Positions 8,201 through 15,193 of a DNA stretch of 64,000 nucleotides are shown here, one piece after another; positions within the stretch are counted from its first letter, which is position 1, and every line of letters starts with the position of its first letter. Made by a program: the position numbers and the translations under genes. Under the pieces are notes generated by a model. It did not search any database. It saw only the letters and a list, made by a program, of their open reading frames with translations, and was not told the DNA's origin. The DNA is taken from contig CAZMHJ010000001.1 of the NCBI GenBank assembly GCA_964566075.1, forward strand, positions 1 through 64,000. The letters are read 5' to 3'. The DNA comes from CAZMHJ01 sp964566075. GTDB taxonomy: Bacteria; Patescibacteriota; Saccharimonadia; Saccharimonadales; CAIOMD01.

Positions 8201-9040
8201 TAGAATACGCAGACGCTTCATGATCTTCTTCTTGCGCTGACCTTTAGCCTCTTCAACTTCAACACTAAGGCTTGCAATAAGCTCTTCCAAATCGACGCTC
8301 TTAAGCATTGCCTGTACGGCTTCACCGCCCATACCTACCTTAACGAGATCTTGTAGATCATCTGGTAGCGCTCGGTAATCGGTTTCGCTGACAAGTGCAT
8401 GTAGCTGTAGGCTTTCGAGTTGTGCCTTTAGTTTTTCATATTCTTTAGCTGTTTCTTCAAGTTCCTTCGTACGTTCTGCAGCAAGTGCTTTTACATCAGC
8501 ACCGTCCTCAGCAGCCATTTGCTCATAACGAGCCTCGATTGCAGTTTTTGCTGCTGCGGCTTCGGCTTCTTTATCGGCAAGCATTTGGTCACGCTTTTCG
8601 GCGTTGACTTCTAAGATAACGTAGCTCGCAAAGTATGCGATGCGCTCTAAGTTCTTAACCGTCATATTAAGTACAAGGCCACTTGCACTTGGTGTACCAC
8701 GCAAGAACCAAATGTGGGTTACTGGCGTAGCGAGGTTGATATGACCCATGCGTTCGCGTCGCACGATAGCTTTCGTAACAATTTCACCATTTTTATCGAC
8801 TGCGGCTTCTCGGCTACGAAGGCCTTTGTACTTAGCATCATGTGGGTTGATATCTTTTACTGGTCCGAAAATCTTTTCACAGAACAAACCATCTCGCTCT
8901 GGCTTTTGCGTTCGGTAGTTAATGGTTTCTGGTTTTGTTACCTCACCATAGCTCCACTCTAAAATGTCACTAGGGCTGGCAACGGCAAGACGCACAGCGT
9001 CAAAATCGGCAATATTGGTACCGTGTGAGTACTTACGCAT
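5225..9040 (-). CDS. rpoC: RNA polymerase subunit beta-prime lacking both zinc-binding cysteine sets
   Basis: 1271 residues. The catalytic NADFDGDQMAVHLP Mg2+ motif lies near residue 517, with bridge-helix and trigger-loop regions downstream (GVIAAQSIGEPGTQLS near residue 940). The start overlaps the rpoB stop by one base (TAATG at 9042-9038). Where typical beta-prime has four cysteines in the N-terminal zinc ribbon (about residues 61-92) this protein reads VKDINPHDAKYKG then SREAAVDKNGEIVTK, with none. The second zinc site, normally before YGxDLATG, reads TSGAVRGIGRKSYGVDPATG, again without cysteines. Otherwise the subunit looks intact. Confidence 0.98.
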   Translation of the reverse strand: MRKYSHGTNIADFDAVRLAVASPSDILEWSYGEVTKPETINYRTQKPERDGLFCEKIFGPVKDINPHDAKYKGLRSREAAVDKNGEIVTKAIVRRERMGHINLATPVTHIWFLRGTPSASGLVLNMTVKNLERIAYFASYVILEVNAEKRDQMLADKEAEAAAAKTAIEARYEQMAAEDGADVKALAAERTKELEETAKEYEKLKAQLESLQLHALVSETDYRALPDDLQDLVKVGMGGEAVQAMLKSVDLEELIASLSVEVEEAKGQRKKKIMKRLRILESMQRAGITPESMCLSVLPVIPPDLRPMVQLTGGRFATSDLNDLYRRVINRNNRLKKLIDLNAPEVIRRNEMRMLQEAVDALIDNNAARSGRAVSSTGQRRRLKSLSDMLKGKQGRFRQNLLGKRVDYSGRSVIVAGPELKINECGLPKMMALELFKPFVIGHLIENEHAHNIRSATRLIEMGDTAVWDALDEVIKGKYVLLNRAPTLHRLGIQAFQPKLIEGKAIQIHPLVCKGFNADFDGDQMAVHLPLSEQAQTEAREIMAASKNILKPADGSPVLHIEQDIVLGAFYMTYDKFATEKSANFSDIDEALMAFDENVIRLQSPIRVEFRGEVRDTTLGRLLFNELFPSDFPYQNEGMTKKKIQKVMSQVYEKYGQEKTAEIADNLKDLAFEYATISGLSMGMEDFSDLKGLKGFVEAGEETAAKISDQYEAGFLTEDERHRLTVENWMKVDSRVQTALAEQLEGEDNSMSIAVTSGARGNIGQMKNSVGMLGVVSDTSGRAIELPIKAGFKQGLTPLEYFTGTRGTRKALIDIALKTADTGYLTRRLVDVSQDVFTVEDEAEDPGFTIYRADAEEIGVTFALKLEGRFAAEDIVVNKQKLVAKGDLITRSAAAEIETSDLTSVKIMSALTSGAVRGIGRKSYGVDPATGQLVANRHPVGVIAAQSIGEPGTQLSLDSKHRAGAVIADETAQGLNRVEELFEVRTPKGQAYISDVDGTVNVWEEGDHYVIQITGKEEQSLVFPLLGRVPGVADGQEVAISDVLAARENGAEPLVASMAGKVTVKENEITIVPKSQAVVRYEIPGFKQLLVQEGDSVVAGDRLTSGSVNLHDLMRLKGVEATQRYVMNEISKIFATQGQNIADKHLEIVVRQMFSRVTIEEPGDSEFVTGDVVSKAAVLEANLRLIEDGKKPVLFSQLLLGITKVSTWADSFLSAASFQDTTRVLIAAATSGKVDQLYGLKENVILGRKIPVGTGYTEDTDDEEELLDEAA

Positions 9041-12000
9041 TAGTTTGCCTCCCCTTCAATTGCTTCATCAGCATCAATTTCGTCAACTGCGCCAACGGCA
9101 ATTTCATCGCCCTTGTCATCGAGTACCAAGAATTCATCAGCAACGATGTCTTCGGTGACATCTACATCACTAATTGCATCTTGTGGTACCTCTACATCTG
9201 AAAGGTGTGATGCTTCATCTTTAATATTCACTTCTAGTAAGTTTTCTGCGTCAACAAGTGCGCCTGCATTTTGGTCAACCAGGTCAACCTTAAGGCCAAG
9301 GCCTTGCAATTCTTTTACAAGCACGTTAAAGCTTTCTGGCACCTTAGGACCGACAATTTCGGTACCCTTAATGATGCTTTCATAGGCTTTTGCACGTCCG
9401 TACACGTCGTCAGACTTAATAGTAAGCATTTCTTGGAGTGTACTTGCGGCACCATATGCTTCAAGTGCCCATACTTCCATTTCTCCAAAGCGCTGACCAC
9501 CATTTTGCGCCTTACCACCAAGTGGCTGCTGAGTAACCATGGTGTATGGTCCCGTGCTTCGTGCGTGGATTTTATCAGCAATCATGTGGTTTAGCTTAAT
9601 CATATACATCGTACCGACAGTCGTACGCTCTTTAAAAGCATCACCCGTTCGGCCGTCAAACAACTGCTGTTTACCATCTTCTGGCAAACCAGCTTCGTTC
9701 AGTAAACTCTTAATCTTATCAAGAGGCACACCATCAAAGGCAGGTGTTGCAACCTTAAGCCCAAGGAGGCTTGCAGCCATACCAAGGTGCGTTTCAAATA
9801 GCTGACCAAGGTTCATACGAGTTGGGACACCAAGTGGGTTCAACACAATATCAACTGGAGTACCGTCTTCGGTAAATGGNNNNNNNNNNGCGGGCAATAA
9901 CACCCTTGTTACCGTGACGTCCAGCTAACTTGTCACCAACTGCAACTTTACGCATTTGGGCAACAAACACCTGAATTTGCATAATCACACCTGCTTTAAG
10001 CTCATGGCCAGTGGCTCGGCTAAAGACTTTTACGCCAACAACCTTACCATGCTTACCATTGCTCATACGCTGAGATGTGTCGCGAACTTCTTTCGCTTTT
10101 TCGCCAAAGATAGCGCGTAGTAGACGTTCTTCGCTACTAAGCTCTTGCTCACCTTTAGGGGTAATCTTTCCAACTAGGATATCGCCTGGGTGTACTTCGG
10201 CACCAATACGGACAATACCGTCTTCGTCTAGATGACGAAGTGCTTCTTCTGAAACATTTGGAATATCACGAGTTACAACTTCTGGCCCAAGTTTGGTTTC
10301 GCGAACTTCGGTCATGTAGTCAACAATATGTACGCTGGTAAAGACATCTTCTTTAACAAGTCGTTCGCTAATAACCACGGCGTCTTCAAAGTTGTAGCCA
10401 CCCCATGGCATAAATGCCACAAGCACGTCTTTACCAAGTGCGAGTTCGCCATTCTGGACACTCATACCTTCGATAAGAACATCACCAGCCTTAACTGCGT
10501 CACCCGAGTTAACAACCACTTTTTGGTTGATGCTCGAACCTTCGTTGCTACGCTGGAAGTGCATTGGGTGGTAAGTCTTTTTAACCTTACCGTAGTCAAC
10601 AACAACTTCATCACCACTTGCTTTGGTGACGGTACCGTTGTCTTCTGCAAGCACAATTTGGCCTGAGTTACGAGCCACGACAGATTCCATACCGGTACCA
10701 ACGGTTGGTGCAGCTGGGTTAATCAGTGGAACTGCCTGACGTTGCTGGTTTGAGCCAATAAGGCTACGAAGCACGTAGTTCTTTTCAATATAAGGAACAA
10801 GTGCGGCACTTGAACCGATAATCTGTTGTGATGCTGCGTCCACGTGAGTGACATCGTTTGCATCAACTTCTGCGGCAGCAAGACGAGCACGAGCAGACAC
10901 ACGAGGGGCGATAAAGTAACCGTTGTTGTCAACTTCGGTACCTGCACCTGCAATAACTGCTTTTTCTTCTTCACTTGCGTCAAGATAGATAACCTCTGTC
11001 GTAACCTTAGCCTTTACTGGCCAGGTAATCTTTGCTTTGACAGCTTCTAACTTTTTAACATCAGCGGCGCTAATAGTGGCGCCTTTTTTAACAATCGTTT
11101 TGCCTTTTTCATCTTCTAAATCTACAGCGGCAATGTGGCCAGCTGCATCTTTAGCAGGGACAGCGTTAATAACCTTACGATATGGTGTCTCCAAGAAACC
11201 ATATTCGTTAATGCGCGCATAACTTGCCATATTAAGTACCAAACCAATGTTGGCACCTTCTGGCGTTTCAACCGCACAAATACGACCATAGTGAGTCGCG
11301 TGTGCGTCACGTACTTCAAATCCTGCACGTTCGCGTGATAGACCACCAGGACCCATCGAACTAAGGCGTCGCTTGTGAGCGAGCTCAGAAAGTGGATTAA
11401 TTTGGTCCATGAACTGGCTGAGCTGTGAACTTGCAAAGAATTCGCGGACAGCAGCAACAACTGGGCGAGCATTAATAAGCTGACCAGGGGTTACGGTTTC
11501 GATTTCGCTCATAGACATACGGTCTTTAGCGTTTCGTTCCATGCGAAGTAAACCGATACGGAACTGGCGTTGTACAAGTTCGCCAACCAATTTCACACGG
11601 CGATTAGCCAAGCTATCAATATCGTCAGCTGGCTCTTGTGTGTTATTAAGTCGAATAACTTCAGCAACAATTGCAATTAAGTCTTCAAGACGCATAACAC
11701 GGTTTTCAACGGTGTTTGGTACGTCAAGGTCAAGACGCTTGTTGATTTTATAGCGCCCAACACGACTAAAGTCAAAACGCTTGAAGTTGTAGAACATGTT
11801 TTCTAACAAGCTACGAGCGTTATCAACGGTTGCAAGATCACCTGGGCGCAAACGACGATACACCTCAATCAAGGCTTCGTTGCTACCCTTAGCTGGGTCT
11901 TTTTCAAAAGTTGCGTCGATGTAGTTGAGTTTGCCAGTATCGACGTGCTTAACAGCGTCGCGGATAGCGGTTTCACTCATACCAAGTGCTTTAAATAAGG

Positions 12001-12580
12001 TAGTAACCGCAATCTTACGACGACGGTCAATCTTTACATATAATGCACCACTAGCAGCGGTTTCAAACTCTAACCATGCACCACGGTTTGGAATAACCTT
12101 AGCACCGTACAAACGGTGACCGCCATGATTTTCGCCTGTAAAGAACACACCCGGGCTACGAATAAGCTGGCTAACAACTACACGCTCTGCACCGTTGATA
12201 ACAAAGGTGCCGCGGTTCGTCATCCATGGGTAGTCGCCTAGGTAGATTTCTTGTTCTTTTACTTCGCCTGTTACCTTGTTAGTCAATTCTACAACTGCCT
12301 TAAGTGGCGCGTCGTAGCTAACGTTATTTTCTCGGGCCTCAGATTCAGTAATCTTTGGTTCCTCAAAATGGTAACTCTTGAAACTTAATGAAAGTTTGGT
12401 ACCGGTATAGTCATCTATTGGACTTACTTCGGCTAAAAGCTCGCCTAAACCTTCGTCAACAAACCACTGGAAGCTCTTGTTCTGGTGGTCTACGAGGTTA
12501 GGCAGGCTGATATCATCACTTTTTGTGTAGTAGATGCGCTGCGATTGCGCAGTTGTACTCTTGGCTGCTGTCTTGGCCAT
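9040..12580 (-). CDS. rpoB: RNA polymerase subunit beta, interrupted by an assembly gap
   Basis: One gene split by ten Ns. The N-terminal part (12580-9890, 897 codons) ends GRHGNKGVIAR; the C-terminal part (9879-9040, 279 residues) begins PFTEDGTPVDIVLNPLGV. Both flanks are in frame only if the missing piece is a multiple of three. Homologues have seven residues here, so 21 nt are probably missing and the full protein would be about 1183 residues. The rifampicin pocket reads SQLSQFMDQINPLSELAHKR, keeping Q513, D516, H526 and S531 equivalents but with Ile at the N518 position. The gene heads the rpoB-rpoC-rpsL-rpsG operon. Confidence 0.96.
9880..9889. other. Scaffold gap of ten Ns inside rpoB
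   Basis: Ten Ns join two contigs. The size is a placeholder: ten is not divisible by three, and family alignment predicts 21 nt (seven codons between GVIAR and PFTEDG). The apparent frameshift is therefore artefactual. Confidence 0.97.
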
Positions 12581-12713
12581 AAAAAAGCAGATCTCCTGTT
12601 ATTGATTGATATGTTTTACCTTATTTTGCGCGCGAAGGTTAACTAAGCGGGTATTGTTTGAGCACTCGTGATTTGGAGACACGCGAGCACTGGCCCGATT
12701 ACACTACTTCTTA

Positions 12714-12742
12714 ATACTAAGTCTATAGACTCTGTAAAACAA
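12714..12742 (-). promoter_or_regulatory. Candidate rpoB operon promoter and leader
   Basis: TTGTTT (12742-12737), 17 nt, TAGTAT (12719-12714) on the minus strand. The leader to the rpoB ATG (about 125 nt) contains an imperfect hairpin built from GTGCTCGCGTG and CACGAGTGC. AGGAG lies about 12 nt before the ATG, a long spacing. The promoter lies just downstream of hammerhead copy A, so rpoB transcripts need not contain the ribozyme. Confidence 0.45.
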
Positions 12743-12771
12743 TGTAAAGATTACTACTATGTAGTTTTTAC

Positions 12772-12827
12772 AACCTCTTTCGCCGTTTACGGCTCATCAG
12801 TACGACTATTACATTCGTATAGAGATT
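12772..12827 (-). ncRNA. Hammerhead ribozyme, copy A
   Basis: Read on the minus strand: stem III strand AATCTCT (12827-12821), cleavage nucleotide A (12820), stem I TACGA/TCGTA closing a 9-nt loop (12819-12801), core CTGATGA (12800-12794), stem II GCCG-TAAA-CGGC (12793-12782), core GAAA (12781-12778), stem III strand ending GAGGTT. All invariant hammerhead core nucleotides are present, with a CUA cleavage triplet; self-cleavage is predicted between 12820 and 12819. Stems I and II are closed by loops and stem III is open (type III layout). It lies 3' of a 55-residue membrane-protein gene and 5' of the rpoB promoter. Confidence 0.9.
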
Positions 12828-12864
12828 TCCGCCTCGAGGCCGAACTAAATGGCCTCGGGCGGAA
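12827..12864 (-). repeat. Conserved hairpin immediately 5' of hammerhead A
   Basis: TTCCGCC/GGCGGAA and CGAGGCC/GGCCTCG stack into a 14-bp stem with one bulged base and a 9-nt loop. It ends directly at stem III of the ribozyme, and an almost identical hairpin precedes copy B. After cleavage it would sit about 7 nt from the new 3' end, so it may protect upstream mRNA from exonucleases. Confidence 0.85.
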
Positions 12865-12883
12865 GGTCTGATTGGTTTAATCG

Positions 12884-13051
12884 TTATTTGGGCCTGTATT
12901 TAATAGCAGCAGCAAGTGTCACTACCATTATCAAAAGCCCAAGTGCCGAAACGATGAATAGTGTCGGCACAATAGCTTGTGGCCAGAACGAGTACTCCAT
13001 ACTGAGCACAAGTATGAAAGTTATGAAAGTGAGTACTTGAACAGCCTTCAT
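12884..13051 (-). CDS. 55-residue membrane protein
   Basis: ATG at 13051 with GGGAG 5 nt upstream, stop TAA at 12886-12884. The product MKAVQVLTFITFILVLSMEY... has two hydrophobic segments (about residues 5-17 and 26-48) and ends in a basic KYRPK tail, so it is probably a two-pass protein. It lies 29 nt after the 95-residue gene on the same strand and forms the last gene before hammerhead module A. No family recognised; the codon choice is more GC-rich than the flanking housekeeping genes. Confidence 0.65.
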   Translation of the reverse strand: MKAVQVLTFITFILVLSMEYSFWPQAIVPTLFIVSALGLLIMVVTLAAAIKYRPK

Positions 13052-13080
13052 ATTTCTCCCTTCACGTCAGGAGATGATGG

Positions 13081-13368
13081 TTACTTAACCACTTGTTTTG
13101 ACTCTCGCGTGAAAAGCAACATCGCGAGAGGCGATACAAGTGCACCAGCATAGAACCAATACGGTTCAACTACCGTACCAAGTCCAAAGAAGCACACTGT
13201 AAACACGATGAGCCCTAGCGCGATAAGGAGCCATTGCCATCCATTAAACACAAGAACGGGGTTACCCTGATAGTCGGGGTGGCCACGCTCAATTACGACA
13301 GCGAACAGCACGAACAAGCTCATGACTGCCCATGCAGTTGCGACTGCACACATCAGACCAGTCAACAT
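13081..13368 (-). CDS. Three-pass small membrane protein (95 aa)
   Basis: The ATG at 13368 has GAGGG 8 nt upstream; an in-frame TTG further upstream is less likely. Three hydrophobic helices can be seen (near residues 4-24, 42-62 and 66-85), and the tail TRESKQVVK is basic, suggesting a cytoplasmic C-terminus. A TATAAT hexamer at 13413-13408 probably starts a transcript of this gene and the 55-residue gene. No family recognised. Confidence 0.65.
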   Translation of the reverse strand: MLTGLMCAVATAWAVMSLFVLFAVVIERGHPDYQGNPVLVFNGWQWLLIALGLIVFTVCFFGLGTVVEPYWFYAGALVSPLAMLLFTRESKQVVK

Positions 13369-13437
13369 GTACCTCACCCTCAACCTATATCGACGATGAA
13401 TACAGGTATTATATAGTAACTCAAAATTAAAACGACT

Positions 13438-13470
13438 CGCCCACTCGATATGTCTTTATCGAGGGGCGGG
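13438..13470 (-). repeat. 33-nt hairpin repeat, copy 1
   Basis: CGCCC-A-CTCGATA, loop TGTCTT, TATCGAG-GGGCG, followed by GG on the plus strand. It is identical over 33 nt to a copy at 14230-14262. It lies just after the stop of the 104-residue gene and is followed on the minus strand by a short T-rich stretch, so it probably ends that transcript. Confidence 0.85.
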
Positions 13471-13506
13471 TGTATGTTGGGTAAAGGAACAGCTAGTGTC
13501 CATGCT

Positions 13507-13821
13507 TCACCCTGTCAGATTTTCACGCCTGTCGTCCGGCATGCGGCGAAGCCACTTGAGTTCCTGGAAGAATAGCCACGGCCCAACAAAGACCACAGCT
13601 ATTCCAAGTATCTTGCCTTCGCTATCGAGAACCGAAGGCGCAAGCAAGAAGATGACCACCGCTACGAAGATGAACGTCACAGCAATCAAAGCAATCTGCT
13701 TTCGCTCAGGTGCGCTTAGAAGATCACGAGGCAACATCACGCCGTAATCAAGTGCAAAGGCGAGAGAGATTAGCCCATAGAGCACCGCGAAACTTGCCAG
13801 TGCACTCAGCACAAACTGCAT
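13507..13821 (-). CDS. Three-pass small membrane protein (104 aa)
   Basis: ATG at 13821 with a strong AGGAGG site 5-6 nt upstream; longer readings starting inside the upstream gene are rejected. Helices near residues 5-25, 43-62 and 70-86, then a basic and acidic tail (KWLRRMPDDRRENLTG). It starts 8 nt after the stop of the 91-residue gene, so the two form a two-gene unit under the promoter at 14149-14177. No family recognised. Confidence 0.68.
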   Translation of the reverse strand: MQFVLSALASFAVLYGLISLAFALDYGVMLPRDLLSAPERKQIALIAVTFIFVAVVIFLLAPSVLDSEGKILGIAVVFVGPWLFFQELKWLRRMPDDRRENLTG

Positions 13822-13829
13822 GAGTCCTC

Positions 13830-14105
13830 CTAGTAGTCGTCTTCGTTGGGCAGATGGGTACGTTGTTCCTGCTTTATCTCTTCGATGACTGGGATGTAGA
13901 TAACCGGTAGTAACATGACCAGCGTGACGAGCCCTGCAAGTACCGCTCTTGGCGTCATGCGCAGCTCTGGCCACAGAATGATGAACATGGCCACGAGGCA
14001 GATTGACATGCTGGTGCAAGTCTTCGAGAATCGGTCGTACCACATGCCTCGCCACATGCGACGATGGACTTCAACAAACATAATCCGAAAAGGTACGGTT
14101 TTCAC
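13830..14105 (-). CDS. Two-pass small membrane protein with GTG start (91 aa)
   Basis: GTG at 14105 with GGAGGAG 4-5 nt upstream; an internal ATG at residue 9 is the alternative. The N-terminus is basic with Trp (HRRMWRGMWYDRF), followed by two hydrophobic helices near residues 33-46 and 54-72 and an acidic tail (EEIKQEQRTHLPNEDDY). First gene of a two-gene unit driven by a near-consensus promoter. No family recognised. Confidence 0.65.
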   Translation of the reverse strand: MKTVPFRIMFVEVHRRMWRGMWYDRFSKTCTSMSICLVAMFIILWPELRMTPRAVLAGLVTLVMLLPVIYIPVIEEIKQEQRTHLPNEDDY

Positions 14106-14148
14106 AACTCCTCCGTAGGTGTAGGTAGGTGTTCGAAACTAGTTGCAT

Positions 14149-14177
14149 ATTTTACGATTTTTAAGCATTTTTGTCAA
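14149..14177 (-). promoter_or_regulatory. Strong sigma70-type promoter of the 91/104-residue unit
   Basis: TTGACA (14177-14172), 17 nt, TAAAAT (14154-14149) on the minus strand, about 45 nt before the GTG start. Confidence 0.75.
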
Positions 14178-14190
14178 TTTTTAAGCAATT

Positions 14191-14213
14191 GAAAAACGGC
14201 CCTTTTGGCCGTA
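14191..14213 (-). terminator. Intrinsic terminator after the 114-residue gene
   Basis: ACGGCC and GGCCGT form a 6-bp stem with a 5-nt loop followed on the minus strand by TTTTTC. It lies about 20 nt past the 33-nt hairpin copy 2, so this transcript has two consecutive 3' hairpins. Confidence 0.75.
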
Positions 14214-14229
14214 TATAAAGTAAGTTCCC

Positions 14230-14262
14230 CGCCCACTCGATATGTCTTTATCGAGGGGCGGG
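14230..14262 (-). repeat. 33-nt hairpin repeat, copy 2
   Basis: Identical over 33 nt to 13438-13470, here extended by two more G-C pairs (CCCGCCC/GGGCGGG). It lies about 20 nt past the stop of the 114-residue gene. Confidence 0.85.
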
Positions 14263-14281
14263 TTCAGCTTGTTCGTAGGCG

Positions 14282-14626
14282 TTAGCCCATGTCATTCATG
14301 ATGTCATCTACGATGCGCTTTGCCATCGCATTGTACTTTGCGTCTTCCTTGCGGAAGCGCCTGTACCAGAACACGGCGTCATAGATGAACCATACGGTGA
14401 CTAGAGCCACCACTACGGTGAAGATGGTGAAGAACGTCACGCGATCGGCAGGCATATCCCTGCCAAAACTCGTTGCCGATGTCATGACCATACTGCCAAT
14501 CAATCCTGCAGAGGCGAAAAATCCAGGGCCAGGCCTACCGTACTTCGTCTTACCCTTGAAGTAGCTCGCCACTCCGACAGCAATGAACAGCAATGCGAGA
14601 ACCAGTGCCGGAATTCCTGCGCTCAT
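14282..14626 (-). CDS. Three-pass small membrane protein (114 aa)
   Basis: ATG at 14626 with AGGA 7-8 nt upstream. Begins MSAGIPALVLALLFIAVGVA; helices near residues 5-22, 36-52 and 65-85, followed by a charged cytoplasmic tail (WYRRFRKEDAKYNAMAKR...). It forms a single-gene unit with its own promoter (14669-14696), whose -35 overlaps the 3' edge of hammerhead copy B. No family recognised. Confidence 0.67.
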   Translation of the reverse strand: MSAGIPALVLALLFIAVGVASYFKGKTKYGRPGPGFFASAGLIGSMVMTSATSFGRDMPADRVTFFTIFTVVVALVTVWFIYDAVFWYRRFRKEDAKYNAMAKRIVDDIMNDMG

Positions 14627-14668
14627 CAGATTTCCTATCTGTTAAAGGTACACTTACAAGCTAAATAT

Positions 14669-14696
14669 ATTATATCATCTTTTTTTGATTATTCAA
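14669..14696 (-). promoter_or_regulatory. Extended -10 promoter adjoining hammerhead B
   Basis: TTGAAT (14696-14691), 16 nt, TATAAT (14674-14669) with TG one base upstream of the -10. The -35 overlaps the last two nucleotides of the ribozyme, so the ribozyme belongs to the preceding transcript rather than this one. Confidence 0.7.
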
Positions 14697-14750
14697 TCTC
14701 TTTCGTCGTTTACGACTCATCAGAACGACTACAAAATTCGTTGAGAGATT
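14695..14750 (-). ncRNA. Hammerhead ribozyme, copy B
   Basis: Minus strand: stem III AATCTCT (14750-14744), cleavage nucleotide C (14743), stem I AACGA/TCGTT with a 9-nt loop (14742-14724), core CTGATGA (14723-14717), stem II GTCG-TAAA-CGAC (14716-14705), core GAAA (14704-14701), stem III GAGATT. Cleavage is predicted between 14743 and 14742. Compared with copy A, stem I changes U-A to A-U and stem II changes C-G to U-A, both compensatory, and a G-U in stem III becomes A-U, while the core is unchanged. It lies 3' of the 106-residue gene. Confidence 0.92.
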
Positions 14751-14788
14751 TCCGCCACGAGGCCGATAATTATGGCCTCGGGCGGGAA
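14750..14788 (-). repeat. Conserved hairpin immediately 5' of hammerhead B
   Basis: CGAGGCC/GGCCTCG plus GCC/GGC and TTCC/GGAA segments, with a single bulge on each side and a 9-nt loop. Same position and nearly the same sequence as the hairpin before copy A; the loop sequences differ. Confidence 0.85.
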
Positions 14789-14821
14789 CAATTTCGGAGT
14801 TCGTGAAGACCTAGTGACAGA

Positions 14822-15142
14822 TTAAGCCGAGACCTGATCTGTCTGCTCGCTTTTGAGCACAGTACGGATGCGATCAACATTGAGGCCAAGCCCGTAGACC
14901 ACATAACCGCACGATATGCTGAGTGGTATCCAGATCGCTAAGCCATAGCTTCCCTGCACGTGCATGAATATTGCAAACACAAGCACCGCACTTTCCAGGA
15001 CCAGCAGCCCGATACTACCCGCGAGGTAGAAGGATGCCCTGATGATGCGCGTCCGTTCAAGCACGGCTCGAGCGAAATTGATGCATGCAATTGCACTCAG
15101 CATCAGACAGATGAAGAAAACCAAAACGATTGGTAGATACAT
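14822..15142 (-). CDS. Three-pass small membrane protein (106 aa)
   Basis: ATG at 15142 (the in-frame GTG just before it is less likely), with GGAG 8 nt upstream. Helices near residues 3-24, 36-60 and 65-85; the tail (DRIRTVLKSEQTDQVSA) is charged. Driven by the best consensus promoter in the window (15194-15223), with a hairpin-forming leader (GTAGAG/CTCTAC). The transcript ends in hammerhead module B instead of an ordinary terminator. No family recognised. Confidence 0.67.
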   Translation of the reverse strand: MYLPIVLVFFICLMLSAIACINFARAVLERTRIIRASFYLAGSIGLLVLESAVLVFAIFMHVQGSYGLAIWIPLSISCGYVVYGLGLNVDRIRTVLKSEQTDQVSA

Positions 15143-15193
15143 CACGATTACTCCAAAGTCCGTGGGCGTAGAGTCTCTACACCCAATAAATAC

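Noticed and set aside
9040..12580. rpoB as a frameshifted pseudogene
   Set aside because: The frame change coincides exactly with the ten-N gap. Both halves are fully conserved, so it is an assembly artefact.
12668..12871. Plus-strand frame across the rpoB leader and hammerhead A
   Set aside because: No ribosome site or homology, and the region is explained by the ribozyme, its hairpin and the promoter.
13507..14055. 182-residue version of the 104-residue membrane protein
   Set aside because: The extra N-terminus is a His/Arg-rich out-of-frame translation of the upstream gene. AGGAGG marks the ATG at 13821.
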